The translations under genes and the position numbers were made by a program. DNA of 33,257 bases from JAIEPT01 sp038217425 (lineage in GTDB: Bacteria; Planctomycetota; Planctomycetia; Gemmatales; Gemmataceae). Numbering within the stretch: the first letter of the stretch is position 1; every line of letters starts with the position of its first letter. The stretch lies in the NCBI GenBank assembly GCA_038217425.1, contig JBBQPM010000062.1, positions 1 to 33,257 on the forward strand. Direction: 5' to 3'. This document shows, in pieces, positions 7,457 through 14,537 of the stretch. The notes beneath the pieces were generated by a model that was not told the origin of the DNA, did no database searches, and saw only the letters and a list, made by a program, of their open reading frames with translations.

Positions 7457-8512
7457 TTAGACCAGCGGCCGATGCTTCCGCAGCGCCGCGAGCGTCCGTG
7501 CGAATTCCGGCGGCAACGGCGCCACCGCCGCGATCACTTCTTTCTTCACCGGATGATGGATCCGCAGCCGATGCGCGTGCAGCGCTTGCCGCGGCATCAG
7601 GATCTCGTCCTCGCTCGGTTCGACGTACGGATTCAGGTCCGAGAGCCGAAAACTGTCCCGGCCGCTGTAGACCTTGTCGGCCAGGACCGGGGCGCCGATG
7701 CTCCCCAGATGGACGCGAATCTGATGCGTCCGCCCCGTCTTGGGCTGCACGCGGACGTAAGTGTAGCCTCGGAACCGCTCGATCACCTCGTAGAAACTGC
7801 TCGCTTCCTTGCCGTTCACTTCGTCGTCCGTGACGATCATGCGAATGCGGTCGTGCGGATGATGGCCGATCCGGCGTTCGATGTAATCGCTGTCGCGGTC
7901 GAGCATGCCGGTGGTGATGGCGAGGTATTCCTTGAAGACCTTGCGGTTTTCGAACTGCATGCTGAGATCGCGATGCGTCGCTTCGTCCTTGGCGATGAGG
8001 ATGGCGCCGCTGGTGTCGCGGTCGAGGCGGTGGACGATGCCCGGGCGATACTCGCCGCCGAGTTTGCTGAGATCGCTGAAATGATAGGCGAGGGCGTTGA
8101 CCAGCGTGCCGGACCAATTTCCCTTGGCCGGATGTACGACCATGGCGCACGGCTTGTTAATGATTGCGAGATATTCGTCTTCGTAGAGGATGTCGAGCGG
8201 AATGTTCTCGGGAGCCGGGTCGGGGCGCTGGGGTTCCGGCAGCCAAATGCGAATGCGGTCGCCCAGGCGAACTTTGAAGCTCGACTTGGCGACCGCATCG
8301 TTCACGAGCACGCAGCCGGCGTCGACCGATTTCTGGATGACGGAGCGGCTGAAATCGGTAAATTGCACTACAAGATAATGATCGAGCCGCAAACCGACCG
8401 TTTTGTGCTGCACGACCAGATCTACGGTTCTGCCGATGCCGGGGACCAGAGGGACGTCGGGCTCGAGTTCGGCAATCAGATCGAGGTCGATCTCGGCGGA
8501 CAGATCCTGCAT
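7457..8512 (-). CDS. rluD: RluA-family 23S rRNA pseudouridine synthase (RluD-like)
   Basis: The 351-residue protein has an N-terminal S4 RNA-binding domain (about residues 40-90, RLDHYLVVQFTDFSRSVIQK). The catalytic domain follows, with HRLDRDTSG at about 161-169, in which Asp164 is the expected nucleophile. It also carries the family signatures KPCAMVVHPAKG and PKTGRTHQIRVHL. Family members isomerise uridines in large-subunit rRNA; RluD modifies helix 69. The S4 domain and length fit RluD better than RluA, but the exact target is inferred. The extra 30 residues before the S4 domain are acidic. It is transcribed after a membrane-anchored protein gene on the same strand, with about 45 bp between them. 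Confidence 0.88.
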   Translation of the reverse strand: MQDLSAEIDLDLIAELEPDVPLVPGIGRTVDLVVQHKTVGLRLDHYLVVQFTDFSRSVIQKSVDAGCVLVNDAVAKSSFKVRLGDRIRIWLPEPQRPDPAPENIPLDILYEDEYLAIINKPCAMVVHPAKGNWSGTLVNALAYHFSDLSKLGGEYRPGIVHRLDRDTSGAILIAKDEATHRDLSMQFENRKVFKEYLAITTGMLDRDSDYIERRIGHHPHDRIRMIVTDDEVNGKEASSFYEVIERFRGYTYVRVQPKTGRTHQIRVHLGSIGAPVLADKVYSGRDSFRLSDLNPYVEPSEDEILMPRQALHAHRLRIHHPVKKEVIAAVAPLPPEFARTLAALRKHRPLV

Positions 8513-8557
8513 GAGTGGTCCAAGGACAGATTTTGGGCGATCAACCGGTTCGAGACT

Positions 8558-9337
8558 TCACGGGCCGCCGTGTCCGGGAATCCGCTCAAGCGCTTGTTTT
8601 TTCTGTTCCGGGGTCATCATCTGAAAATCTCTCATAAAGGATTCAGCGTCAAAGGCGCCGCTGTCGCGCCCTGGGAGCGGCCTGCTGGGCACGATCCCCT
8701 TCAATTCGGCGATGAGTTCCTTGGTCTTGGTTTCGTCATTAAGGATTTCCAGGCGAGCTTTGCCCAGTTTTGCGTAGGCGGTGTCGCCGTGCTTTTCGAC
8801 GAGTTTTGCGTAGTTGCTTCGCGCATTTTCCAGGAACTCCTCAATGCGCTCGGGTTCGTACAGCGACTTGGTCTCGTTGATGAGCCCGATCGAGTAAAGG
8901 GACTGGGCAAGCGTGGTGGGATCGCTCTTGAGGGAGGTTTGCAGGTCCTTGAAGTACGACTCGGCCGCCTTGAGTTCGTCGAAGGAGTTCTTCTTTTTCT
9001 CCACGCTGCCCTGGCTGGCAGGATTGGTGAGGGCCAAGCTGCTGTAACTTCCAGCGATGCTGTTCTGCGCGACGAAGAGTTTGAAGTAGTTGTGTTGATC
9101 GGTTCCGGTGGCCATTCTACCGTCACGGAGCAAGAACTGGGTCCACCGTTCGGATTCGGTGCGTCTCACTGAGCTGCGGTAAAGGTTCCAGCAGACCAGG
9201 CCGATCACCACGGCAATGCCCAGGGCGACCCACAAAAACGACTTCTTGCTGGGCCCTTTTTTGGCGGTTTGCACGAACGTGCCGAGCTTGGCGGCAAGGA
9301 TGTTTGATTCCAGTTCTTTGCGTTCTTCCGCTTTCAT
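8558..9337 (-). CDS. Membrane-anchored protein with TPR-like helical repeats
   Basis: From the ATG at 9337 the product is 259 residues: a basic N-terminus (AAKLGTFVQTAKKGPSKKS), one membrane helix at about 34-52 (FLWVALGIAVVIGLVCWNLY), then an alpha-helical outer region. That region has features of tetratricopeptide repeats (SFDELKAAESYFKDLQTSLK, FLENARSNYAKLVEKHGDTA, AYAKLGKARLEILNDETKTK). The arrangement resembles YfgM/BamD-like scaffolds that hold protein complexes at the membrane, but the match is weak. GGAG lies about 9 nt upstream of this ATG; a GTG five codons earlier is possible. It precedes the pseudouridine synthase gene on the same strand. Confidence 0.65.
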   Translation of the reverse strand: MKAEERKELESNILAAKLGTFVQTAKKGPSKKSFLWVALGIAVVIGLVCWNLYRSSVRRTESERWTQFLLRDGRMATGTDQHNYFKLFVAQNSIAGSYSSLALTNPASQGSVEKKKNSFDELKAAESYFKDLQTSLKSDPTTLAQSLYSIGLINETKSLYEPERIEEFLENARSNYAKLVEKHGDTAYAKLGKARLEILNDETKTKELIAELKGIVPSRPLPGRDSGAFDAESFMRDFQMMTPEQKKQALERIPGHGGP

Positions 9338-9566
9338 GCGGGTTCGCTCCACAAAAAATGAGCCGCCCGGCCGGTCGGTGAAAAGGCCGAGATGCCATGA
9401 GTGTTCATTCGATTAGGATCATCGTAGCAGACCTGGGCCGATTTGGCTAGATAAACCGGCTGTGAGGGCCGCACGTTTTTCATCAATTCTGCTTGACGGC
9501 GGCGCGACCTGCGTGTATTACGCCGCCGCGTCGGGGGACCAGGCCGCGCCGATTCAAGGATGATTC

Positions 9567-10418
9567 GTGAGCTACGCACGGGGGATGCTCTGTTTATGTC
9601 TGCTGCTGCCGGGCTGCGCCTGGTTCGAAGGGCCGCGTCCTCAGTGGTTGCAGGTGCTGAAAACCAGCCCGCCGCTCGACGCGAACCTGGTGCAGATCGA
9701 CGCGCATCTCATCGAACGTCCGCTGGGCGATCCGTTCCTGGACGTCGAGGTCTGGAAGCAGACGGATCAGATGCTCACCACGATTCAGCGCCGCGAAACC
9801 CTCGAACTCAACGGCCTCCGCGTCGGCCAGGTCGTCGGCATGGCGCCGGGGAAACTACAAGATCTTCTGCAGTCGCCACGCTGGGTGCTCGATCCGCGGC
9901 GCCGAATCATTCCTTCGGGCGAAAAGGTGTCGCAAATCCTGGGGCCGGTGCTGCGCGACTGTCCTCTCGCTGTCTACCAGGACAAGAAGCCGATCGAATA
10001 TCGCTTCCCCGAGGCCAAGTTTTTTCTGGACATCCAGGCGAGCTTGACCGCCGACGGCGGAACGCTGCTCAAGTTCGTCCCCAAGGTCGAGACGGGCGAG
10101 TCGGTACTTCCCTACAAGGCGTCGTCCGAAGAGGGGACGTGGAAACTCGACCTGGAGAAGCCGTGCAAGTTGTTACCTGAACTGGGCTGGGAAGTGACGC
10201 TACAGCCTAACGAGATCTTGCTCGTCGGCGCGACGCCCCGGCGTACGAACAGTTTCGGCAACCAGGCGCTTGTGGGCGACGAGGTGCAGCGCCTGCTGGT
10301 GATACGCACGATGCGGGCGCCGCCGGAGGAGAACGCGCCGACGTTCGAAGATCTGGCCCGACCGCCGTCGCCCGCCTCACTGGCGATCCACAGTCCCGTA
10401 CGATCGACGGGCCGCTAG
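9567..10418 (+). CDS. Predicted lipoprotein of unknown function
   Basis: Translation starts at GTG 9567 after a good AAGGA Shine-Dalgarno sequence. The first residues, MSYARGMLCLCLLLPGCAWF, form a short signal peptide ending in a lipobox-like LLPGC, so Cys17 should be lipidated. The remaining roughly 265 residues are soluble and beta-rich (for example VQIDAHLIERPLGDPFLDVEVW, KFFLDIQASLTADGGTLLKF). VLPYKASSEEGTWKLDL and ILLVGATPRRTNSFGNQALV resemble outer-membrane/secretin-type accessory domains, but I recognise no family. It is a single gene flanked by divergent or convergent neighbours. Confidence 0.75.
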   Translation: MSYARGMLCLCLLLPGCAWFEGPRPQWLQVLKTSPPLDANLVQIDAHLIERPLGDPFLDVEVWKQTDQMLTTIQRRETLELNGLRVGQVVGMAPGKLQDLLQSPRWVLDPRRRIIPSGEKVSQILGPVLRDCPLAVYQDKKPIEYRFPEAKFFLDIQASLTADGGTLLKFVPKVETGESVLPYKASSEEGTWKLDLEKPCKLLPELGWEVTLQPNEILLVGATPRRTNSFGNQALVGDEVQRLLVIRTMRAPPEENAPTFEDLARPPSPASLAIHSPVRSTGR

Positions 10419-10425
10419 CCCGAAT

Positions 10426-11163
10426 CTATTCTGCGTCACCAAAAGCGTCGTGCTCGCAATGCCCGACGATCCAGCGGTTGATGTCCAGGAGCATGTCGCT
10501 GTGCAACCGCTGGGTGGTGGCATAGGTCTTGAACTCGACGTCAGCGCCGGCGGCGTAAAACAGGCGGTAGTCTTCCTTCGCCAGCGTCAACGGAATCTTC
10601 GCGTTGGCGATCCCGTGCGCCTGAAACAGCCGCAGCCCACGAACCGCGTCCCAGGGCAACCGCGGCGGATCGCAGCGCGGCATGCAGCCGTTGAGCGAGA
10701 TGATGCCGGCGATCTTCTCGGGCATCATCAGACCGAAGCGATATGCCATCTCCGCCCCCTCGGCGAATCCAGCCAGGTAAATCCTCTCCGAGTGAACGTG
10801 GTACGTTCGCCGAGTTTGCTGCACTGCTTGCAGGAAGTAATCTTCGACCACTGAGAGGTTGGGCAGGTCGTTCCAGGAGTAGGCCATCTCGCCCTTGGGA
10901 TTGGGCCCGAGGCAAACGGGAGCGCGGAGACCGATGGCGATGAAGTTGCGTCGGCTGATTTTGGGCGCGAGCCGCAGAATCTGTTCTTCGTTGCCGCCGG
11001 CGCCGTGGAAGAAGACGATGAGCGGATAAGCGTAGCGCGGTTCGTACCCCAGGGGAAGGAAGGTACGCACGGGGAGGGGTCGGGATTCGGCAGGCTTGAC
11101 CTCCGAAGTGTAGAAGCCTTCCGCGGGTCGAAACGTTTGCCAGGAGAGATCGGGGATGGACAT
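10426..11163 (-). CDS. Alpha/beta-hydrolase fold protein, phospholipase/carboxylesterase type, probable pseudoenzyme
   Basis: The 245-residue protein has the fold landmarks of this esterase family: the oxyanion loop LIVFFHGAGGNE (about 48-59), a nucleophile elbow after IYLAG, and a histidine near the C-terminus (RLHSDMLLDINRWI, about 219-232). The elbow reads GFAEGA, so alanine (residue 134, codon GCC) stands where the family has serine. The acid position reads HGIANAKIP, with asparagine 187 where aspartate is expected. The likely catalytic triad is therefore reduced to histidine. The protein should fold but probably cannot hydrolyse esters, so a binding or regulatory role is inferred. An inverted repeat, TCGGGAA / TTCCCGA (11206-11223), lies upstream. 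Confidence 0.8.
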   Translation of the reverse strand: MSIPDLSWQTFRPAEGFYTSEVKPAESRPLPVRTFLPLGYEPRYAYPLIVFFHGAGGNEEQILRLAPKISRRNFIAIGLRAPVCLGPNPKGEMAYSWNDLPNLSVVEDYFLQAVQQTRRTYHVHSERIYLAGFAEGAEMAYRFGLMMPEKIAGIISLNGCMPRCDPPRLPWDAVRGLRLFQAHGIANAKIPLTLAKEDYRLFYAAGADVEFKTYATTQRLHSDMLLDINRWIVGHCEHDAFGDAE

Positions 11164-11205
11164 GGTTCGCCCTACGTTTTGATTGCGGATGAGGGTCTAT
11201 ATCGC

Positions 11206-11223
11206 TCGGGAAATCGTTCCCGA
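11206..11223. promoter_or_regulatory. Inverted repeat upstream of the hydrolase gene
   Basis: TCGGGAA and TTCCCGA are separated by ATCG, about 45 bp upstream of the hydrolase start at 11163. It is a possible operator. No other signals were found in the remaining 11164-11412 stretch. Confidence 0.3.
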
Positions 11224-11412
11224 TTGCGTAGCGGTTTGCTGTGCAACTGCCGGTCTGGCCAAAGTCTACGTTGGGGGCGGAAACCTGTCAACGCGGGCCT
11301 GACTCAACTTTAAGAAATTCGCGCGTTTTTCGAAGATCGGCTTCGGCTTGAAGCGGTTACGCGCTCTAAAAGCAATGCCGGCAGCGGGGCGAGATGAGTC
11401 GACTTTGCGGGG

Positions 11413-12291
11413 TTACGCGTGCATCTTCAGGAGGACCGTGGCGCCTCCGGACACCTTATCGCCGACCTTGACCAGCACTTCCCGGCACGCCTCCAGCGGC
11501 ACGATCACGTCAGTCCGCGAGCCGAGCTTGATCATTCCCAGACGATCGCCCTTCACCACCGTCTCTCCCTCGCGAAGCCAGCAAACAATGCGGCGCGCGA
11601 TGGCTCCAGAGATTTGTTTGACGCGCATCGGTCGGCCGCTTTGGGCATCGACGAGGTCGATCCAGAGCTGCTCGTTGCGGACCGCGCTCTCGGCGTTGCG
11701 GGCGTCGAGATACTCGCCCGGGAAGTAGCGGACCTGGGTCACCAAGCCCGAGCGCGGGATGCGGTTGACGTGAACGTTGAAGATTGAAAGGAAGATGCTG
11801 ATTCGCAAGACTTTGCCGGGGAAGCCGATCTCCTCGGTTTCCTCGACGTTGGTCACCGCGCCGTCAGCTGGACTGACGAGAACGTCGTTCTCGGCAGGGA
11901 TGGTACGCTGGGGATCGCGAAAAAAGGTGATGATTTCGAGCCAGACGAGGAAGACGCCGATGGCGCCCAGCGCGAAGGCCCAGTGAACGCTGACGCTGAT
12001 CCAGGCGAACAGCGCGAGCAACGGGAGCAGCACGAGCGAGAAGAGGAACATCTCCGCGAGCCCGTGCCGGGCGAAGCCGAGGCGGTTGCGGTAGGCGAAG
12101 CGATCGTCTTCCGGGAGAAAGGAGTAGCCGCAGACGTTGCGGAGGTACTTGAGATCGCGGGCGTCGATGACGTCGTGCGGACAATCGGGACAGGCGCCCT
12201 GGCGTTTGGCCTGCATGTCGCGGACGTAGCCGGGGCGCAGGATGCGCAGGAGGGCGCGGCGGAGTCGACTCCAGGCGAGTTCGACGGCCAT
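11413..12291 (-). CDS. psd: Phosphatidylserine decarboxylase-related protein
   Basis: The product is 292 residues from the ATG at 12291. It has two or more hydrophobic helices (FLFSLVLLPLLALFAWI and HWAFALGAIGVFLVWLEIIT). The decarboxylase core follows: FFRDPQRTIP, SPADGAVTNVE, FLSIFNVHVNRIP and GAIARRIVCW. The self-cleavage site LGSRTD lies near residue 258, where the serine becomes the pyruvoyl cofactor of the alpha subunit. The enzyme makes phosphatidylethanolamine from phosphatidylserine at the membrane. The short form with GSR resembles the archaetidylserine-type enzyme more than the classical LGST type. The frame stays open upstream of 12291 into a palindrome, so the start is uncertain; no good Shine-Dalgarno sequence is present. 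The Cys-rich stretch ACPDCPHDV is unusual. Confidence 0.82.
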   Translation of the reverse strand: MAVELAWSRLRRALLRILRPGYVRDMQAKRQGACPDCPHDVIDARDLKYLRNVCGYSFLPEDDRFAYRNRLGFARHGLAEMFLFSLVLLPLLALFAWISVSVHWAFALGAIGVFLVWLEIITFFRDPQRTIPAENDVLVSPADGAVTNVEETEEIGFPGKVLRISIFLSIFNVHVNRIPRSGLVTQVRYFPGEYLDARNAESAVRNEQLWIDLVDAQSGRPMRVKQISGAIARRIVCWLREGETVVKGDRLGMIKLGSRTDVIVPLEACREVLVKVGDKVSGGATVLLKMHA

Positions 12292-12390
12292 GCAGTTGCC
12301 GCCGCCGGGTTGGACGCTGGTGGGTTTTTGCGGCACAGTGGGGAGGGATTGGACCAAGTCGGCACCGGATTCACACGGAAAGCGAAAATG

Positions 12391-12481
12391 AAGCCCAATG
12401 GGTGAGGTACTCCGAACCCTTGGGATATATTTTTGCATACGTTGGATCCCAAGGGTTCGGAGTACCTCACCCGCTGGGCTT
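12391..12481. repeat. 36-bp near-perfect palindrome with 19-nt loop (family C)
   Basis: Positions 12391-12426 pair with 12446-12481 with only two mismatches. It lies between the psd-like gene and leuD and overlaps the open but probably untranslated upstream frame of the former. Confidence 0.9.
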
Positions 12482-12489
12482 CAGCTTCA

Positions 12490-13050
12490 TTATTTCAGCA
12501 TGCCGACTTTGCGGGCGTAAGGGAAGACGCCGCCGGCGTCGATGATCGGGGCGACTTCGCCAAGTGATTTTAGCGACCACGAATCGCCGGTCGTAAGGTT
12601 GTGCAGCATCGAGCCGGCGACGTCGATCTTGAGTTCGTCGCCGGTGCAGATTTGTTCGCACAGTCGGTCGGAGGTTTCGAACGGGATAAGGTACCCCCCG
12701 TTGACGGCGTTGCGGTAGAAGATGCGGGCGTAAAACTCGGCGACGACCGCCTTGATGCCCGCGGCGTCCAGAGCGATGGGGGCGTGTTCGCGCGACGAAC
12801 CGCAGCCGAAGTTCTTGCCGCCGATCACGATCGTGTAGTCCGAGACGAACTCGTCGGCGCTGTGAAAGGGAATGTGCCCCTTGGGAAGTCCCTTCTGCGC
12901 CAGCGGCACGCTCGAGAGGGCGTACTTGCCGAACTGTTTGTATTCTTCGGGGATGGAGGGATTGAACGTCAGATACTGGGCGGGGATGATCTGATCGGTG
13001 TCGACGTTGTCGCCCAGGACGAAGGCTTTGCCGGTGATGGCGCTTTGCAT
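12490..13050 (-). CDS. leuD: 3-isopropylmalate dehydratase small subunit
   Basis: The 186-residue protein matches LeuD in length and motifs: GDNVDTDQIIPAQYL near the N-terminus and FGCGSSREHAPIAL at about 81-94. With LeuC it forms the 4Fe-4S isomerase that converts 2-isopropylmalate to 3-isopropylmalate in leucine synthesis; the cluster is held by the large subunit. The start ATG at 13050 (MQSAITGKAF) is preferred over an earlier TTG because the family begins here. No leuC is adjacent, so the two subunits are encoded apart. The gene is flanked by the ahpD terminator upstream and palindrome C downstream, so it is probably transcribed alone. Confidence 0.95.
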   Translation of the reverse strand: MQSAITGKAFVLGDNVDTDQIIPAQYLTFNPSIPEEYKQFGKYALSSVPLAQKGLPKGHIPFHSADEFVSDYTIVIGGKNFGCGSSREHAPIALDAAGIKAVVAEFYARIFYRNAVNGGYLIPFETSDRLCEQICTGDELKIDVAGSMLHNLTTGDSWSLKSLGEVAPIIDAGGVFPYARKVGMLK

Positions 13051-13117
13051 GATCGGTCTCGCGCAGAGGGATCGAAGGAACAAGTGTTAATTTACGGATC
13101 GCGAGACCCGATGGAAA

Positions 13118-13155
13118 CGAAAAAGGCGCGGACCGCTCAGGCCGTCCGCACCTTT
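13118..13155 (-). terminator. Rho-independent terminator of ahpD
   Basis: On the minus strand AAAGGTGCGGAC (13155-13144) pairs with GTCCGCGCCTTT (13133-13122), 12 bp with one wobble, and is followed by a T-run. It sits 15 bp after the ahpD stop codon. Confidence 0.85.
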
Positions 13156-13169
13156 ACGGTTCGTTTGGC

Positions 13170-13709
13170 TTACAGAGTCCGCAGCGCGACGGCGGCGCCT
13201 TGCAGAATGGCGGCGAAGCGGACCGATTCGTGGACCTGCTCTTCGCCCAGGCCGTGCTGCAGGATGCTGGCTTCGTGAGCCTTGATGCACATTTCGCAGC
13301 CGGCAAGGCAAGCGACGGCCATGCTCATGAGTTCGAAGTTCGCCTTGCTGGTCTTGGGCCGGGCCATCCACTGCATTCGCAACCGCGCCGGCTTTTGGCC
13401 GTAGCCTTCCTTGCCGACGAGATGGCGGAAGCGGTAGTAGACCGTATTCATGCCCATGATCGACGCGGCCGCCTTCGTGTCCTCCAGCATCTCCGGCGAC
13501 ATGCCCCCCGCCTGGGCGTCGGCGAGCAGGGCCGCGAGCAACTTCGGTTCGCCGATGTAATACGCGGAAGCGAGGAGAACGCCCCACATCTGGTCGGCTT
13601 CGAAGGCGTCGCTGTTGGCCAGGCCGCTGAGGTTGACCTTGATATCGCGCACGGGATCGCCGAAGGTTTCGCGCAGGGCGTCGAGGTTCGGCATCGAAAT
13701 GTTGGCCAT
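13170..13709 (-). CDS. ahpD: Alkyl hydroperoxide reductase AhpD (carboxymuconolactone decarboxylase family)
   Basis: From the ATG at 13709, after an AAAGGA Shine-Dalgarno sequence, the product is 179 residues, the usual AhpD length. The catalytic CxxC is Cys138-Glu-Met-Cys141 within ACLAGCEMCIKAHE, with His145 following. AhpD is a thiol-dependent peroxidase or reductant that regenerates AhpC. A longer frame upstream runs through palindrome D and is rejected. It lies directly downstream of ahpC on the same strand, so the two probably act together against peroxides. A strong terminator follows. Confidence 0.95.
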   Translation of the reverse strand: MANISMPNLDALRETFGDPVRDIKVNLSGLANSDAFEADQMWGVLLASAYYIGEPKLLAALLADAQAGGMSPEMLEDTKAAASIMGMNTVYYRFRHLVGKEGYGQKPARLRMQWMARPKTSKANFELMSMAVACLAGCEMCIKAHEASILQHGLGEEQVHESVRFAAILQGAAVALRTL

Positions 13710-13735
13710 GTCCTTTAGTCTCCGCTTGCTACTTA

Positions 13736-13794
13736 CGTGGGGCACGTTTTTAACGTGCCGGGTCACTGCCGGCACGTTAAAAACGTGCCCCACG
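13736..13794. repeat. 26-bp perfect palindrome with 7-nt loop (family D) between ahpC and ahpD
   Basis: Positions 13736-13761 pair exactly with 13769-13794. Each arm is itself nearly palindromic (CACGTT TTT AACGTG). It is located between the ahpC stop and the ahpD start, so in an ahpC-ahpD transcript it would form a very stable hairpin. Confidence 0.92.
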
Positions 13795-13799
13795 AAAAA

Positions 13800-14327
13800 C
13801 TACACCTTGATCGTCTCGTCGCCCTTCTTCCAGTTGCACGGGCACAACTCGTCCGACTGCACCGCGTCGAGCACGCGCAGCGTCTCCGGCACGCTTCGGC
13901 CCACGCTCAGCGGATACGCGCCCGCCCACTGAATGATGCCGTTCGGATCGACGATGAACGTCGCCCGCAGACAGACGTTCGCGTTCGGATCGATGATGCC
14001 CAGATCCGCAGCCAGCTTTTGGGCGGCGATCATCGGGTACGGCAACGTCTTGAGGTCGGCATGGCTGTTGCGCCAGGCTTGATGGCTGAACTCGTTGTCG
14101 GTGCTCCCCGTCACCAGAACCGCGTTGCGATCCTTGAAGTCGCCGATCTTTTTGCCGAACTCGACGAGTTCCGTCGGGCAGATGAAGGTGAAATCCTTGG
14201 GGTAGAAGAAGTAGACGACCCACTTGCCTTCGAAATCGTTGTTGCTGAGATCCTTGAAGCCGTTCTTATCGAGCCCGACGCACGCGGGCGCCTTGAACTT
14301 CGGGAACGGTTGACCCACGGTTAGCAT
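13800..14327 (-). CDS. ahpC: Peroxiredoxin AhpC
   Basis: The 175-residue protein is a typical 2-Cys peroxiredoxin. The peroxidatic cysteine is Cys50 in DFTFICPTEL, and the resolving cysteine is in ELCPCNWKKG near the C-terminus (Cys162 or Cys164). It reduces hydrogen peroxide and organic peroxides in the cytosol, and AhpD or another thiol system recycles it. The C-terminus is shorter than in enteric AhpC. The ATG at 14327 has an AAAGGGT Shine-Dalgarno sequence. AhpD follows on the same strand after a 26-bp palindrome. Confidence 0.95.
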   Translation of the reverse strand: MLTVGQPFPKFKAPACVGLDKNGFKDLSNNDFEGKWVVYFFYPKDFTFICPTELVEFGKKIGDFKDRNAVLVTGSTDNEFSHQAWRNSHADLKTLPYPMIAAQKLAADLGIIDPNANVCLRATFIVDPNGIIQWAGAYPLSVGRSVPETLRVLDAVQSDELCPCNWKKGDETIKV

Positions 14328-14380
14328 GTGTTGAACCCTTTCGTGAGGAATCGAATTTTGCAGTCACTTCAACTCATTTT

Positions 14381-14461
14381 AGCCACAGAGGCACAGAGGA
14401 CACAGAGAGCACGAAATGTTTTTCTCCTGCATTCTCTGTGCTCTCTGTGCCCTCTGTGGCT
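14381..14461. repeat. Palindrome of CACAGAG-type repeats (family E)
   Basis: The left arm 14381-14412 pairs with 14438-14461, apart from about 8 extra bases on the left. Both arms are made of short CACAGAGG/CACAGAGA units. It fills most of the divergent gap between ahpC and the DUF4139 gene, where promoters for both genes must lie. Confidence 0.85.
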
Positions 14462-14537
14462 GAAAGCCTTTGACTTGTCGGGCGCCGACGGGAAGAATGG
14501 GGCAGCGAACATCCATGTCTTTCCGGAGATGCCCGTA

